A DNA stretch of 64,000 nt from Jaltomata sinuosa (Eukaryota > Streptophyta > Magnoliopsida > Solanales > Solanaceae). Below are positions 10,981-23,045 of the stretch, piece by piece. The stretch's first letter is position 1. Each line of letters starts with the position of its first letter. The stretch spans positions 62,001 through 126,000 of the forward strand of contig QJPP01001426.1 in assembly GCA_003996215.1 (NCBI GenBank), in the 5' to 3' direction. Both the position numbers and the translations under genes were made by a program. The notes under the pieces were generated by a model that was not told the origin of the DNA, made no database searches, and saw only the letters and a list, made by a program, of their open reading frames with translations.

Positions 10981-13900
10981 TTAGGCAGCAGTTGCCAGGC
11001 TCTTCCCTAATCCCACACCAGCAACAGATTCATCCTTGCAATTGCCGCTTGTATTCGTAGTCTTACTAACACATCGGCACCTAAGACAAATGAACCTGGC
11101 AGGTACAACATCCAAGTCGGGGATCACGGCACATCTGGTGTGCTGCCAAACACTGCACACATCACAAGCTAACATCCTCTCCCCATCATCATCCTTTGCT
11201 CCACAGTAGCAATCTACAGTCCATCTCTCCATTCCCCTTTCCATTCTATACCTACTCAGGCCATTTTTCCCCATGAATTTTCCTCTGACCGTCACAAATT
11301 CAGCAGATCCCAGAAGGAGTTTGACCTGAGTAGACTCATTCACGCCACCATATCCAACTAGCTCATCAGCTTGGAATCTTCTAAACATCAAGTATACATC
11401 TTGAAATGTCCTTGATGCCTCCACCTTCAAGTCAGAAATGGTAGCATCCGAGGGAAGAATTAATAATTCTGGAGGAGGGTTCCTGGAATGTACATCAGAT
11501 TGTTCCATGATGTCCACCTCACATAGCACCTGGATTGCATCTGACTTTGGGATAGGCAGGAATCTTTCAGGTTGATATACCTTCATAAATTGCTTGCAAT
11601 CAAGAACATTAGTAGCAGAGTCAACTGCGACTTCCCTTCTGGTTAAGGGAACATGATTAGACATTGTCAGTGGGTTTAGCATGCACTCGTACAAGTACTT
11701 CAGATCCCGACGCAGATGTTCCTCTGATGGGAAGTTCGGTGTGCAAGTAAATCTATTCTCATTTGTATTCACATTAACCATTGGGTTGCAAGGCTCAAGT
11801 CTGCATCAGGTAAGAGAAAAATCAGTGAGAAAGCTTAAAAAAAAAAAACTACAACGCACACAAAATGTTTGTAAATATTGAGCTCCCAAGAGGAAATACG
11901 GAAGAGAAGAATTGATTTACTGACTTATACTCCATAGCGCCAGAACCAGAAACGCTGCGGGCAGTGACAACCATTCCATCAGCTGCCTGCTTTCCATGGA
12001 GTACCTTTAGGCAATAATCAAGGAGTTCAGGAGAACCGGCTTTACACACAGCACCTCTAAGAGCACGCCAGCTCACCCAATTGGACCCAGAGACTGCCCG
12101 TAGTACTCTAAACATTGCTTCTTCAACACGTAAAATATCATTACTGGTCCATGCACATAAGACCTTGGAGTCGCAAGTTTTACGCTTCTTACAAGTGGCA
12201 TCATTGGCTCCCAAGCTGGATTTGCGGGCATCATGGATTGAACTAGTCAAGAAAAGAAAAAGGTCTCTAATATTTACAAGCTCACACTCTGACAAGGACT
12301 GATAAAATGAAATCAAGTCCTGCAGACGAGTGCGAGGCTTCCGTCCTTGAGATAGAAAGATGGTCAAGGGCAGAGAAGAAAGGTTCTCTACAGCTTGTCC
12401 GTAAGAATCTTGAGTCAGAGCAAAACTACCAGCACCAAACTGATAACCCCATTTGCCATACCATGGATGACCCTTTGTGATGGCATGTAGTAGACGTAAC
12501 TCCAAACCATACTTCTTCGAAACATCCATTACGCTGATTTTTCTGACCATACAAAAAGACTAGACTAAATCATAAAATATAGCTCATTGGAGAACCAAAC
12601 TATAGAAGATTGCCTTCAGTACTTGGGGTAACATGTCAAATTTTATTATTCCTACAACATAACGTCTAATAAAAATGATGCTTACCTCACACCAAGAACT
12701 TTACAAAGCCTATCCCAGAAATTCATTATATGACTTCCAGAAAGCACCCTGGATCCACCTTCTCTACCATTTACCCTGAGAAGATGTCCATAGCCATTGG
12801 CATGAATCACACCATGCAGAAGATGACTGGTATCCTCTAACTGATGGTACATCCAATCTTCAATATCTTCTGTGGTCATGACATGATTGCATGACTTGCA
12901 CCTGACAAGACAAATTAATGTATTTAGCCCCACATTTTTTCAATAAAACAGAGATCAAGATAAACAAAAAAGTTCATAGCCATTGGCAAGAGGATTTTAA
13001 GCAACCTTGAAGCTGCAGACAGATCCACACAGATAACTCTATTACTCAACATGTACACAAAATTCAATGGAAATGTATGAAGGACGTTAAAAAGGCAACA
13101 TACGGAATATGAATGTCATGACATATGAAGCCACACCAAAAGGGAGAAAGAACAATTTCAAGTTAACAAAAGAAAATTCAAAGGAAGTGTGTAAATTCTT
13201 ACCTAGACTCGGATAAGTGAAGGGCTTCGCCACACCCAGCACAGGACTTGTTATAACCCCCAATTGAGTTTCCATCTGCCTTAATAATAAAATGGAAACG
13301 CTTTGCACAAACTGGATTATTGCTCCAACCTATAAACCAATGAGAACACAATCAATATATTCACACCCCAGGTCCTCAAAACCACCACTTACTTAATGGA
13401 TACTACTCTAATTTCCACAAACGTCATCCACATGCCACATCATCATACAATTACTCAAGTCAAGGCAATTTGGTAAGGACTACGACACAAAAAAAAAACG
13501 TGCCTAACAAGTAGGAGTAGGCTCACACCCTACCAAAATTACGTAATTGTCCACCAACACAGAAGGACAAAATCAGTAGTCGTTTTCATTCCCTTCATCA
13601 GGGAAGGTTATATCTGTAAATTTTAATATGTGGCTGCCAGTATCAATTACCACTAACTCAGAAGGACCCACTTGACCATACCCACACTTAATTGGACCGC
13701 CACGTTCTTTATTTTTTAATTAATTAATAATTTACTTACTTATTAATTAAGAAAAAGGTTCAATGTGAGCTGGCGCTGTATTAGCTCAGCTTTTTAGTAC
13801 AGTTGGCAAGACTAATATTATTATTTTTAATAGAAAGTCTGAGGGACAGCTGTACGGTTCTGATTTCAGGTAATCGACGGCTCAGTTCTAATGGAAGGCA

Positions 13901-14223
13901 GGAAAAAACTCACCAACGACTCGGCACTGGTCGCAATAAACAGATCTACATCTGGCGACGTCTTCTTCGACAACATCGAGGCATACGACGGACGGAGAAG
14001 AATCTCCGCCGACGCGGAAGAGGATCTGCCACGTCAGAAGGTGAGGAAACAGCGAAGAAGGCGGCGGCAAAAGCGCGTGTTTGGATAAAAACGCCTTCAC
14101 CGTCGTCCTAAACGGCCCACTACCACCGGCGATATTGCCGTCGTCGGGGAACGTGAGGAAATCGTTGAGGTCTGCCGTTACTCTCCTTTTCAACCTCTTC
14201 ATCGGCCTACCATTCACTACCAT
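10981..14223 (-). CDS. PHD-finger protein, MS1/MMD1/At1g33420-like
   Basis: Five coding exons: 14223-13914, 13323-13203 (or from 13330, see below), 12901-12686, 12542-11925 and 11800-10981. All join in frame to 694 residues, close to the roughly 700 of Arabidopsis At1g33420. Exon 1 starts MVVNGRPMKRLKRRVTADL. Exons 2-3 carry Cys pairs and the HLLHGVIHANGYGHLLRVNG block. Exon 4 carries MDVSKKYGLE and KGHPWYG. The C-terminal C4HC3 PHD finger spans about residues 619-663 (CYCG, CDVC, HTRC, CLRC). The family includes MS1 and MMD1, nuclear regulators of meiosis and pollen development; PHD fingers often bind histone H3 tails. The closest relative's role is less defined, so function here is inferred. 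Using the strongest donor (GTGAGT at 13913) with the acceptor at 13331 breaks the frame, but an acceptor at 13324 restores it. Confidence 0.9.
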
Positions 14224-14640
14224 AACTCGGCGCGTGACGTTGGAATATTATGATCCTCGTCGCAGATCTGAACCAGTACCACCAGATCGGACGGCTACTA
14301 TCCTCCTGTCAATAAAAATAAGTTTCACAAAGAGCGCAAGAGAGAGATACAGAGAGACGATGAGGGAAAGAGTTGTTGTATTAGAGAGAGAAAAAGAGGA
14401 AAAGAAGGGGAGGGAAAAAAGTCTTGAGGAACGTTTGTTTCGGAGTGAGAAATTAGGGTTTGGTAAAATTTCTGGGGCTTTTCTGTACTTTTATATTATT
14501 TTGTTTTCTCCAATTCCTTTTTGGTTTTGTGGAAATATTAAAAAAGAAAAGAATTCTAAAGTCGGTCTAGCAAGTAAAGGGAGATACGGATAAGAGTGAA
14601 GTAAATGACTATTTCAGGTGAAGAAATTAAATAAGTATTA
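14224..14640 (-). promoter_or_regulatory. 5' region of the PHD-finger gene
   Basis: Immediately upstream of the ATG at 14223. On the coding strand it is pyrimidine-rich (CTCTCT runs near 14340-14410), as is usual for plant 5' untranslated leaders. The plus-strand open frame through this area is antisense to exon 1 and has no recognisable domain. No TATA box can be placed with confidence. Confidence 0.4.
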
Positions 14641-16500
14641 TGAATTAGCTGAAATACCCTTGATGGGTAATTGGAGGGACATTCGAGGAAGGTTCAGATT
14701 TTTGGGGGGTTGGGAAAATCGTAATTAAATGCTCTTTTGATGGTGATATTAATAGGTGTTTCTTGTTGAAGAAGATAGGGAGGTTGAGGTTAAATGACAG
14801 ATATGCCCTTAAATTTTTAAATAGTGGGTGGATGGATGTGCGTGAAATTTGGAGGGACGATATAAGCTCGTTTTGGTTTTAATTAGGGATGGACATATAT
14901 ATCAAAAAAATTGAATTGAATCGAATTAATTTGATTCGTTGATTTGATTTCGATTTTATGTTTCTAAAACTTTGATTTTTTAATTTAATTTTTGGTTTTC
15001 GCATGTCGATATTTCACTGCACTAAAGAATCGAAGTTTAATAACATATGTTTAAAAAAAAAATTCCAAATCAACTCTTTCCTTTTTTTGCTATCTTTCAT
15101 TCATAGTTGTTGACATAATATGAATGAATACTATGACAATTCAAGAGAAAGCTCGAGTTCTGCATCTAATTTGATAGCAATTCACAAGGCACGATAAAGA
15201 AGCTACAGCACATCATACATAAAGACATAAAATAGCCTACTATTTTGGAACTGATAACTAGTTTGGATTAAAAAAAAAATTACATCAAATATTTTGTCTT
15301 GTACGTAATTTTATTTATAGCCATTGCAATAATTCTAGTTGTTATCAAACACTAGCTTGGATTAAAATAACATACTCTCTTCGTTTCAATTTGTTTGACC
15401 TACTTTTCTTTTTAATCCGTTTAAAAAAAAAATGTCTCTTTCCTTTTTTAGAAACTCTTTAATTCCAACTTTTCACATGGCATATTCAAGACCAAGAGAT
15501 TAAAGGATATTTTAATATATTTGACTTATCTTTAATTTATGACCACAAGTTTCAAAAGTCTTTTTTACTTTCTTAAACTCCGTTCAAGTCAAAATATGTC
15601 AAACAAATTAAAACGAAGAAAATATTATTTTAAAACTGAAATTATCATATCATTGCAATAATTTTAGCGGAAGAAAAAGAACAAAATGTGTTATACTATG
15701 GTGGCAATAGCTTGGAAAGAAACTTTCTCATTTGGTTTCAATCTCGCACACTCCACGGATAATTAGATAGATATCATTCTCTTATTATTGATATTCTTTA
15801 TAAATATCGAAGAATCAAATTAAATCAAACAAACTTGAAAAAAAATGAAATCAAACCGAAATAGTTCGATTCGATTTGTGCACACTATTGAAAAATTGTA
15901 AATCAAAAAGTCAAACCAAAATTTGAAAAAATCAAACTTCAACCCCTAGTTTTAGTAGATAGGGTGAGGATAAAGAGGTCATTATAAGTTATTGTCCCTT
16001 GAGATAGTCTTTCTCAATAATAGCAATTAAAACAACTTTATTATTATTGCAAAACGTCCTAAATTTCTTATGTTTGTACATCTTATTCATTCCTATAACA
16101 TTTCATGCAATAAGATTCATTTCACTATTAAAGGAGATATTAGATATATTACTTTATTTAACAATCAAATTCTTAGTAAAATTGATAGAATATTTATTAA
16201 GGTTTGTGGATACAAAAGTGGCCCGCCCTAGAAGGAACTATCTTGTATAAGGGTGGGCTTGATATGGTAAATATTGAATCATCATATTAAACTAAATTTT
16301 TGATATTGTGATTTCGATATCATGATATTTGATATTGTATATGGTATATCAAATATCATATTTGTACTAGATTGATTCATTCCCAACTCTTTTTTATACT
16401 TTTTAATATTCTTAGCCTACTAAAATGGTTCAATTAAAGCAATGAGAGAAAAAATTTGTGATATCAATTTAACATTTGAAGTATGTGAAAGGCTCGATTT
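14641..16500. other. Intergenic, decayed DNA transposon pieces
   Basis: No gene. 14884-15948 is bounded by TTAGGGATGG on the left and ACCCCTAG on the right, with runs of AATCGAATTnnATTTGATTCG and their complements inside. It may be a non-autonomous element of about 1 kb, into which a Stowaway MITE has inserted. The boundary call is weak because no target duplication is evident. Confidence 0.35.
15375..15622. mobile_element. Stowaway-like MITE
   Basis: Preceded by TA, it starts CTCTCTTCGTTTCAATTTGTTTGACC and ends with the complementary CAAACAAATTAAAACGAAGA. It is the same family as the copies at 8466 and 20507. Confidence 0.75.
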
Positions 16501-17477
16501 TGTAACACCTTATGTCTTAAGTCATGTTTTAAGTCGTCTCATGCGTATGTTGGAGCTTCAAAATCAAGTTATTTGACCCAAGAATTAGTTAAAAATCAGA
16601 TCGGAGCTCATTCTAGAATTTAGACGGAATTTCAGGCAGACACGGAGAATAGGGCGTCACCCTGGGCAATGCCCTACAGGGCAGTGTTATGGCCACCATG
16701 CCGCCCTGAATACCACACTTCAGAGGGTGATTCTTCATGCAGGCGTTTGCGATGTCCTGCCCATTCTAGGGCTTTGGGTAGGGTAGCACCCTGGAGTCTA
16801 TTATGATCAAAAAATTTACACTTTGTTCTATTAAGGGTATTTTCGTCTTATCATCTTTTGATACTTAATATACACGTCTAAAAAAAATTATTGTGGGAAC
16901 ACTTAAAAATCATTACACTTTTTGCCTCTCCTCCCTCTCCTACTAAAATCACATGGGTTTCAAGAAAACTTTGCTCAAAGCTTAGGAAAGAGCAATCTCT
17001 TAGGTTTCTTCCTTAAAGTTCTAACGTTCTTCAGTAGCTAAGGTATGTAAGGTTATTCCTCATCTCATCATTTCTCATGAATGTCGTTTTATGTTTTCAA
17101 ATTGCCCCCATGAACTAACTAGGTTAGAGTAAAACCTTTATACCTTAAGTTATCTTTGATTTTTTATGAAATTTCAAGAATTCTCTACTCAAATATTATA
17201 TTCTTATAATAATTCTTATTTTATGTGATTTCTATGAGTTCTTTATATGATTTTATGAATGTCTATGAAAATAAAATGATCATATTTATGTTGAATTCTA
17301 AGTCTTTATGACCCTCTCTTAACTCTTGATGAAATTCTGTGAATTCTCTGTAAAAGTGTTTGAACTCTAGAATATGTTCCTATCTCATTTTGAGCCTATT
17401 TCATGATTCTATAAATTATTTATGAATTTTAAAATGGATATGAAAAGCATGTACTTTGTCTAAAAAATTAAATTTGG

Positions 17478-17630
17478 TGATTTTCATATGATTTAGAGCG
17501 TAAGGCTCACCAGCATGATTTTCGTATGATTTAGAGTGCAAGGCTCACCAACATGATTTTCATATGATTTAGAGCGCAAGGTTAACTAGCATGATCTTCA
17601 TATTATTTTGAGCGCAAGGTTCCATAGTAT
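17478..17630. repeat. 38-bp tandem repeat, ~4 copies
   Basis: The core ATATGATTTAGAGCGCAAGG recurs every 38 bases with increasing divergence to the right. It lies inside the LTR of element D. Confidence 0.8.
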
Positions 17631-18562
17631 GATTCTCGACTTATGTTGAAAGATAAAAATATGAGTATATGTTATATATTTTTGGAGAAATGGTTACCAT
17701 CAAAAAGACATAAGTCTAAATAAAGAATTCTCAAAATTATGTTTGATGCAGGTTGAGGATGGTACCGTTGGTTCGAACAATTCCTCAATGTGCCGTTGGT
17801 AAGGGCTTATTATGAATTCACCAGTTATGAATGTATGTCTCATATCCAACAAGGTATGGAATGGTTTAGTTGATCGGGTCGAGATCAGACTTCACGTGCT
17901 CCCATGGGGGTTATATCGGATTAACCTAAAGATTTTGATATTTTATGTAATGAAGACTATTCTTATAAGTTATGATTTATGAAAGATGATTTTGGCACAA
18001 AATCACTGTTTTTAAAATCCTTATAAAATTTTATACACAGTTTACACTATGTTTCAGATATTTAGCTTACTTTATGTTTCAACTATATGGTTTACACTAT
18101 ACTTTAGATAGTCAGCTTACCTTATGTTTCAACTATACAATTTACATCATGACTCAGATATTCAGACCATCTTATATTTCAGTACTTAGTATTCTCATGA
18201 TTTCATTACATTCAACTTCATATCTCGATTGTTCAATTATGTCAAAATATAGTTATATTTCTGTCATGTTTTCATTCAACTATTTTATATACCGTATATT
18301 TAATGTACTTATATTATTTGGTGTTGCATCATTTGATGATACAAAATCAGGTACTTAGGCTTTGACTAGGCATTTTTTTAAGTTCTATCTCCTTAGTTAT
18401 TGGTGAGCCCTCTTTGTTTTCAAAAGACTTAGTCTACAGTTAGTTCAATAATTAAACAATTCTCTTTTAGTTTAATAAAGACATTTTGTGGGCTTCGTCT
18501 CGATAGTCAGTATTCAAACTCAATTTAGAGGCTTCATAGATAGATAGATAGTCAGCCAAGTC

Positions 18563-18563
18563 A

Positions 18564-18622
<59 letters not shown>

Positions 18623-18651
18623 AAGAGGGAGGGGAGGGGGGGGGGGGGAGT
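18563..18651. repeat. TA-AC-TA microsatellite followed by G tract
   Basis: A (TA)n run, then about twenty AC units, then (TA)n again, followed by a GA/G-rich stretch with a run of at least eleven G. Open frames here on the minus strand are artefacts of the repeat. Confidence 0.95.
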
Positions 18652-18838
18652 ATTTTGGGGGCTTTATCATTTTTAAAGTATGTTTGTGAATAAAGATTTA
18701 TTTTTATCAAATGCTTTTCAATGCTTTCGCTTATGTTTTATTACATGTTCTAGTAGTATGCCAGATTAAAAGTATACACGGTTCCTCAATGAAAATAGGT
18801 ATCGATCCCGCCTAGGATGTAGGCTTAAAGCGTGACGA

Positions 18839-19885
18839 ACTATGTATCAGAGCATAAGGTTTAAGTGTCTTAGAAAGTCTATGAAGTCATGTTAGTAGTC
18901 TCTTTATCGTTGTGAGAGCCTCACTTCTATAAATGAGGGACTACAAACATTTAAGATTTTTTTTTCTATTCTTTCATACTCTAGATCGTGCAATAGAGTT
19001 GTGCCGTAAGAAATTCATCAAATTCGTGCATTGTTCCAATTCTGTTGACTACACCTGATCTTTGAGATGATAGAAGCAGTAAAGCTCAAATTCTTATTGA
19101 TGTGGTGCTCTCAAATAGAGCTATAAAAAAATGTAAGAAATAATGACTTATGGGGAATCCATTAGTGCATTTAAGTCTACTGTTCAAAGGAATTTACTTT
19201 TATTTATATTTATCATGCATTTGAGCCTAAAGTAAATTTGTATTCAATTTTTTTTAAACTCATAAACGAATGACACCTTTAAGTGAAAAAGTGTGTATCT
19301 CAATGCTTGAAAAACATAGTCACCTGTGAGATAATATGATTTGAGATGTTGTAAGTCATAAGTAATAGAATGATATCACAGTCACGATTTGAGTCAAAAT
19401 ATAGTAGCCAAAAAATAAAGATAATGATTTGTCAAAATATATAGCTAGAGTCATGTAACTGTTAAGTGAATAATGGGGTAACTATGTTTTTAGATGTTGA
19501 CTAAGATATAATCAGAATTGTATAAATTTCATGACAGTAAATAGAGAAAGGGTTACTTGTTAAGATGACTTAGAGTATACTCAAACTAGGAAATAATTTA
19601 ATAATAATATGTCATTGTGTTAGTGAAGATAAAGTATTTGATGTGAATGAGAGGATAAAAAATAATTTTATTATAAAAAGAGAATGTGCTTTGAGATTGT
19701 AATTAGAGGGACCGTGTGATTAAGATGGACTAGTTTGTCGTGAATTCTCAATGGAGTAGTGTTTCTTGATTTTTCCTTAGTGGCTATAATTCTATGTAGT
19801 ATAAGAAAAATTTTGTTGCTATTCATGTTTAGTTCTAGACACTATGCTTGAACTTTAGATGACATTCATGATAAAAAGAATGACG
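18839..19885 (+). other. Primer site and decayed interior of element D
   Basis: The first bases (TATCAGAGC at 18845) look like a primer-binding site. The remainder has no intact gag or pol that I can recognise and many stops in all frames. No cellular gene is seen. Confidence 0.4.
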
Positions 19886-20930
19886 TATGAAGCAGTGGCG
19901 TAGTGAAAAATTTCGCGAAAGGTGTTCAAGCTTTGAACAAGTATTTTTTTTTATAATTGAGTTTATTGAAAATTTAAAAAACTCAAACTATGCAATATTA
20001 GTAAGTAATTTCTTTATGAATGGGTGCACTAAATTTTTTAAATTAAGCTACACAATATTTAACTTTAATTAACATAAAATGAACATACAAAGTCTCAAAA
20101 GAAAAAAGAAAAAGAGAATTCAACAGAATTGAATCATTTTTAGGTTTTAAGCTTTCATCGGCCTTCAGTGATGGCAACAGTAATAACAACACACATAGAA
20201 TAGCAAGCGAAACCAAGAAATTCTTATTTTTTATATTTCTTTGTAGAATATTTTAGCTTACGATTTTAATAGAATTGTAAAGCTTTTAGGATTTACTTAT
20301 TAATTAGCTTTCAACTAAATATTTACTTTTAAGTTTTGTTTAAAAAAATTAATGAAAAGAAAAAAAAAGTTGATACATTGTTTGGAAATTTAATTGGACA
20401 TTACAGTTCTATTTGTTTAAACGAAAAAAGCAGATTAATTTATATTAGTGTTGTTTTTTATTATAAAAATAAAAAATAGATCACACAGCCTTATAATTAA
20501 TAAATATTCCCTTCGTTTTAATTTGTTTGACCTATTTTTCTTTTTAGTACATTTCAAAAAAAATGCTTTTTTCCCTTTTTAGTAACTTTTTATTTTCAAC
20601 TTTTTCACATGGCATGTTTAAGGCCATAAGATTAAAGGGCATTTTGGTATATTTGACATATCTTTAATTTTAACCACAAAATTCAAAAATCTTTTTACTT
20701 TCTTAAACTTCATACCAAGTCAAAATAGACTAAACAAATTAAAACGGAGGGAGTAATATTAATGATACTGATTATTGAGGAAGGAACCTAAAAAAAGCTA
20801 AAAAATTATTGGTGTTGTATATCGAATCCACGTTTACTCAGGCACTATTTCAAATACCTTTTGAACACCCTTAACCACTGGACTACCTTGCATGATTGCA
20901 TTAAGGGTGTTCAAAATAAAATATGTTATC
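19886..20930. mobile_element. Decayed transposon with related ends
   Basis: The left end contains AGTGGCGTAGTGAAAAATTT and GGTGTTCAAG. The right end has TTGAACACCCTTAACCACTGG, a partial complement. This matches a repeat type I recall as frequent in Solanaceae. A Stowaway MITE sits inside. Superfamily is not determined. Confidence 0.45.
20507..20753. mobile_element. Stowaway-like MITE
   Basis: Starts TTCCCTTCGTTTTAATTTG and ends CAAATTAAAACGGAGGGAG, followed by TA. The terminal inverted repeats are well preserved. Confidence 0.85.
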
Positions 20931-21984
20931 GAACAGGATAAGATTTTATCAATATATACGGTAAAAAATTTCTACAAAAAGTGTTCGCTTGACCACTCTC
21001 AGAATATTGTAGCTCCACATCTGATATGAAGATGACAATACTAGTCTTGAAATTTAATTAAACATGCTTATATAGTGTATGCAACAGTTTAAGTCAATAA
21101 CTTATGACAAATGTGAAGGTGTAAGCATGATATACGTGAGCTCTAGATGAAAAAGTGAATGGATGCTAAAATATTAGATAAAGATGAAACCTTATTAATT
21201 ATAAAGATAAATGTGTGCCCAGTGAGGTATATTATTACATTAGATTCTAAGCTTTCAAATACTATGTGTGCGTAGCTTAGTATTCTTAAGTTGCAAAGGG
21301 TGAAAAATGCTATGTATATTTTTTTATAGTATCACCAAAAGCTGAATTTAGGAAATTATAAATAGACAATATTGAATCTCGTAGTATAGTTTTAACCCTT
21401 TTGAATTGGGTGGATAGAAATTTATAGGTGTGATGTTAGTAGACTAATATGAGAAAATCAAACAGTTAGGTGATGGATGAATTACATAATTTTGACAATG
21501 AGAGTATAAGTTATAGAATGATAGTTTTAGAGGCAGGAGAAAGTTAAGAGATATCTCAGAAAGAAGCCCTAGCAAGAATTTTAGTATCTACAAATATAAT
21601 TTATAGGAAAGAGTATAACATTCAAGTGTAAAGTGATACCCTGATCATGGAGAGTAATTTAATTATAGCCTAGTTTACCGAAGAGATCAGCAGACTTAGA
21701 ATGTCGACTTTTGATTTAAGGGAGAAATGATAGAATTAAAGACCGAGAGAGGTCTTGAAATTCAAATAATAAAGAGTTTCAGAAAAAGTTATGAGGAGAT
21801 AATGATACATCCTTATCGTAGCATATTCTTGTACTTCAATCAATATGACACTCTACTCATGTATTACGTATTTGCCTCATGCCTATTACTAAGGTTCATG
21901 CACTTCGTACAAATTCACGTTCATGCTCAGTTCCTAGAATAAGAAGTAATAACTTCAAACAACAATCCTAATCCTACTCTATGG
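20931..21984. other. Intergenic, no gene seen
   Basis: AT-rich sequence with scattered short frames. None carries a recognised motif. It may include old retrotransposon interior, but this could not be supported. Confidence 0.4.
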
Positions 21985-22305
21985 TGCTGTTTGGCCATGA
22001 GAATCAAAAATTATTTCACTCTTTTGAAATTTTCAAAGTTGGAGTTGGAGTTGTGTTTGGCCATAACTTTTGCAATAATTATCTATATCTTAAATATGTA
22101 TTTTTAAAAAATATAAAATATGATTTTAAAATGAAATATAATTTAAATGGGGTTATTTTATGAAAATAAAAAATTTAGAATTTTTTCAAAAATAAAAAAT
22201 TATAAAGTGAAAAAAGTGAAATAATTCTCATGGCCAAACACTATTTTCAGAAATAAGTGCAATAATTTTTCAGAAAAAAGTGAAAAATTCTCATGGCCAA
22301 ACGCC
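21985..22305. mobile_element. MITE with GTTTGGCCATGAGAAT ends
   Basis: The left end GCTGTTTGGCCATGAGAAT is mirrored by ATTCTCATGGCCAAACGCC at the right, and internal copies of TTGGCCAT occur. About 320 bp, no coding capacity. A relative lies at 28243-28583. The superfamily could be hAT, but no clean 8-bp duplication was confirmed. Confidence 0.7.
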
Positions 22306-23040
22306 TACTATGATTCTATGAATTCAAGCCTTATGTTGTGAAGTTCAAGAGATATGAACTCATGTCTCTCAGTATGTCAAGTCCTATGAACTCATGATAT
22401 GCCCTTAATGACTAATGAAATTATGCTACATTATGTATATGCTTAGATTATATGTCTTGAATGAGTCATGTCTATGATTTCTTTGCTCTAAGCCTTATGT
22501 ACGTCAATTTATGATGATGGGTCATTTTGTCATGTCTATGCTTAAAATGACTCCCTACTCATACTTTATGAGTTTGGTATATAATGTATTTGTACTTATT
22601 GTACTTTACTTCAAAAGCCTCATTTTCAATGACAAGGTTACAATAAGTATAAGTCATAATTGAACAATATTTCTTTCATTCCTGATGCTGATGCACTAAA
22701 TAACGATGCCTCATTCATGCTCCATATATATGGTAAAGAGTTAGGCCTTTATTCGTGTTTCATACAGTACATGCTTATACTTTAGTCCTTCAATGATTCT
22801 CGCTTATTACATCATCCTCATCAGTTGGAGGATTGTTCAGGACAGGACCAACGTTAATGTTGATTTAATTCTCAATTTCAGCCATTTATTCAGCAAATTT
22901 TTTTTCATTACAAACAATATGAACTTTATTAGTAAAGATACAAAGAGACCAAATCGATACCCTAATTATTCTTAGCCTTACGATGGACGCCATATTGTTT
23001 ACTCTTAAAAAGGTATAATTAAATTTATAAGTGAGGTTTT
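22306..23040. other. Intergenic, no gene seen
   Basis: No supported coding or RNA gene; repetitive ATG/CATG-rich low-complexity sequence that may be decayed LTR material. Confidence 0.4.
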
Positions 23041-23045
23041 AAGAA

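Larger units (their letters stand above)
16501..18838 (+). mobile_element. LTR of a decayed gypsy-like element (element D)
   Basis: Begins TGTAACACC and ends near 18838 just before TATGTATCAGAGCAT, which resembles the initiator tRNA-Met primer site seen at 50041. It therefore reads as a 5' LTR of about 2.3 kb. A GGGC/GCCC dyad cluster sits at 16650-16800. Four 38-bp tandem units with a CATATGATTTAGAGCGCAAGG core occur at about 17478-17630. An AC microsatellite lies near the 3' end. No matching 3' LTR was identified. Confidence 0.6.

Noticed and set aside
14081..14593. 170-codon plus-strand open frame
   Set aside because: It is antisense to exon 1 and the leader of the PHD-finger gene, which has far stronger protein support.
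18845..18853. TATCAGAGC sequence considered as part of a tRNA gene
   Set aside because: It is only a primer-binding-site-like match after an LTR end; no cloverleaf surrounds it. The same applies to 50041-50053.
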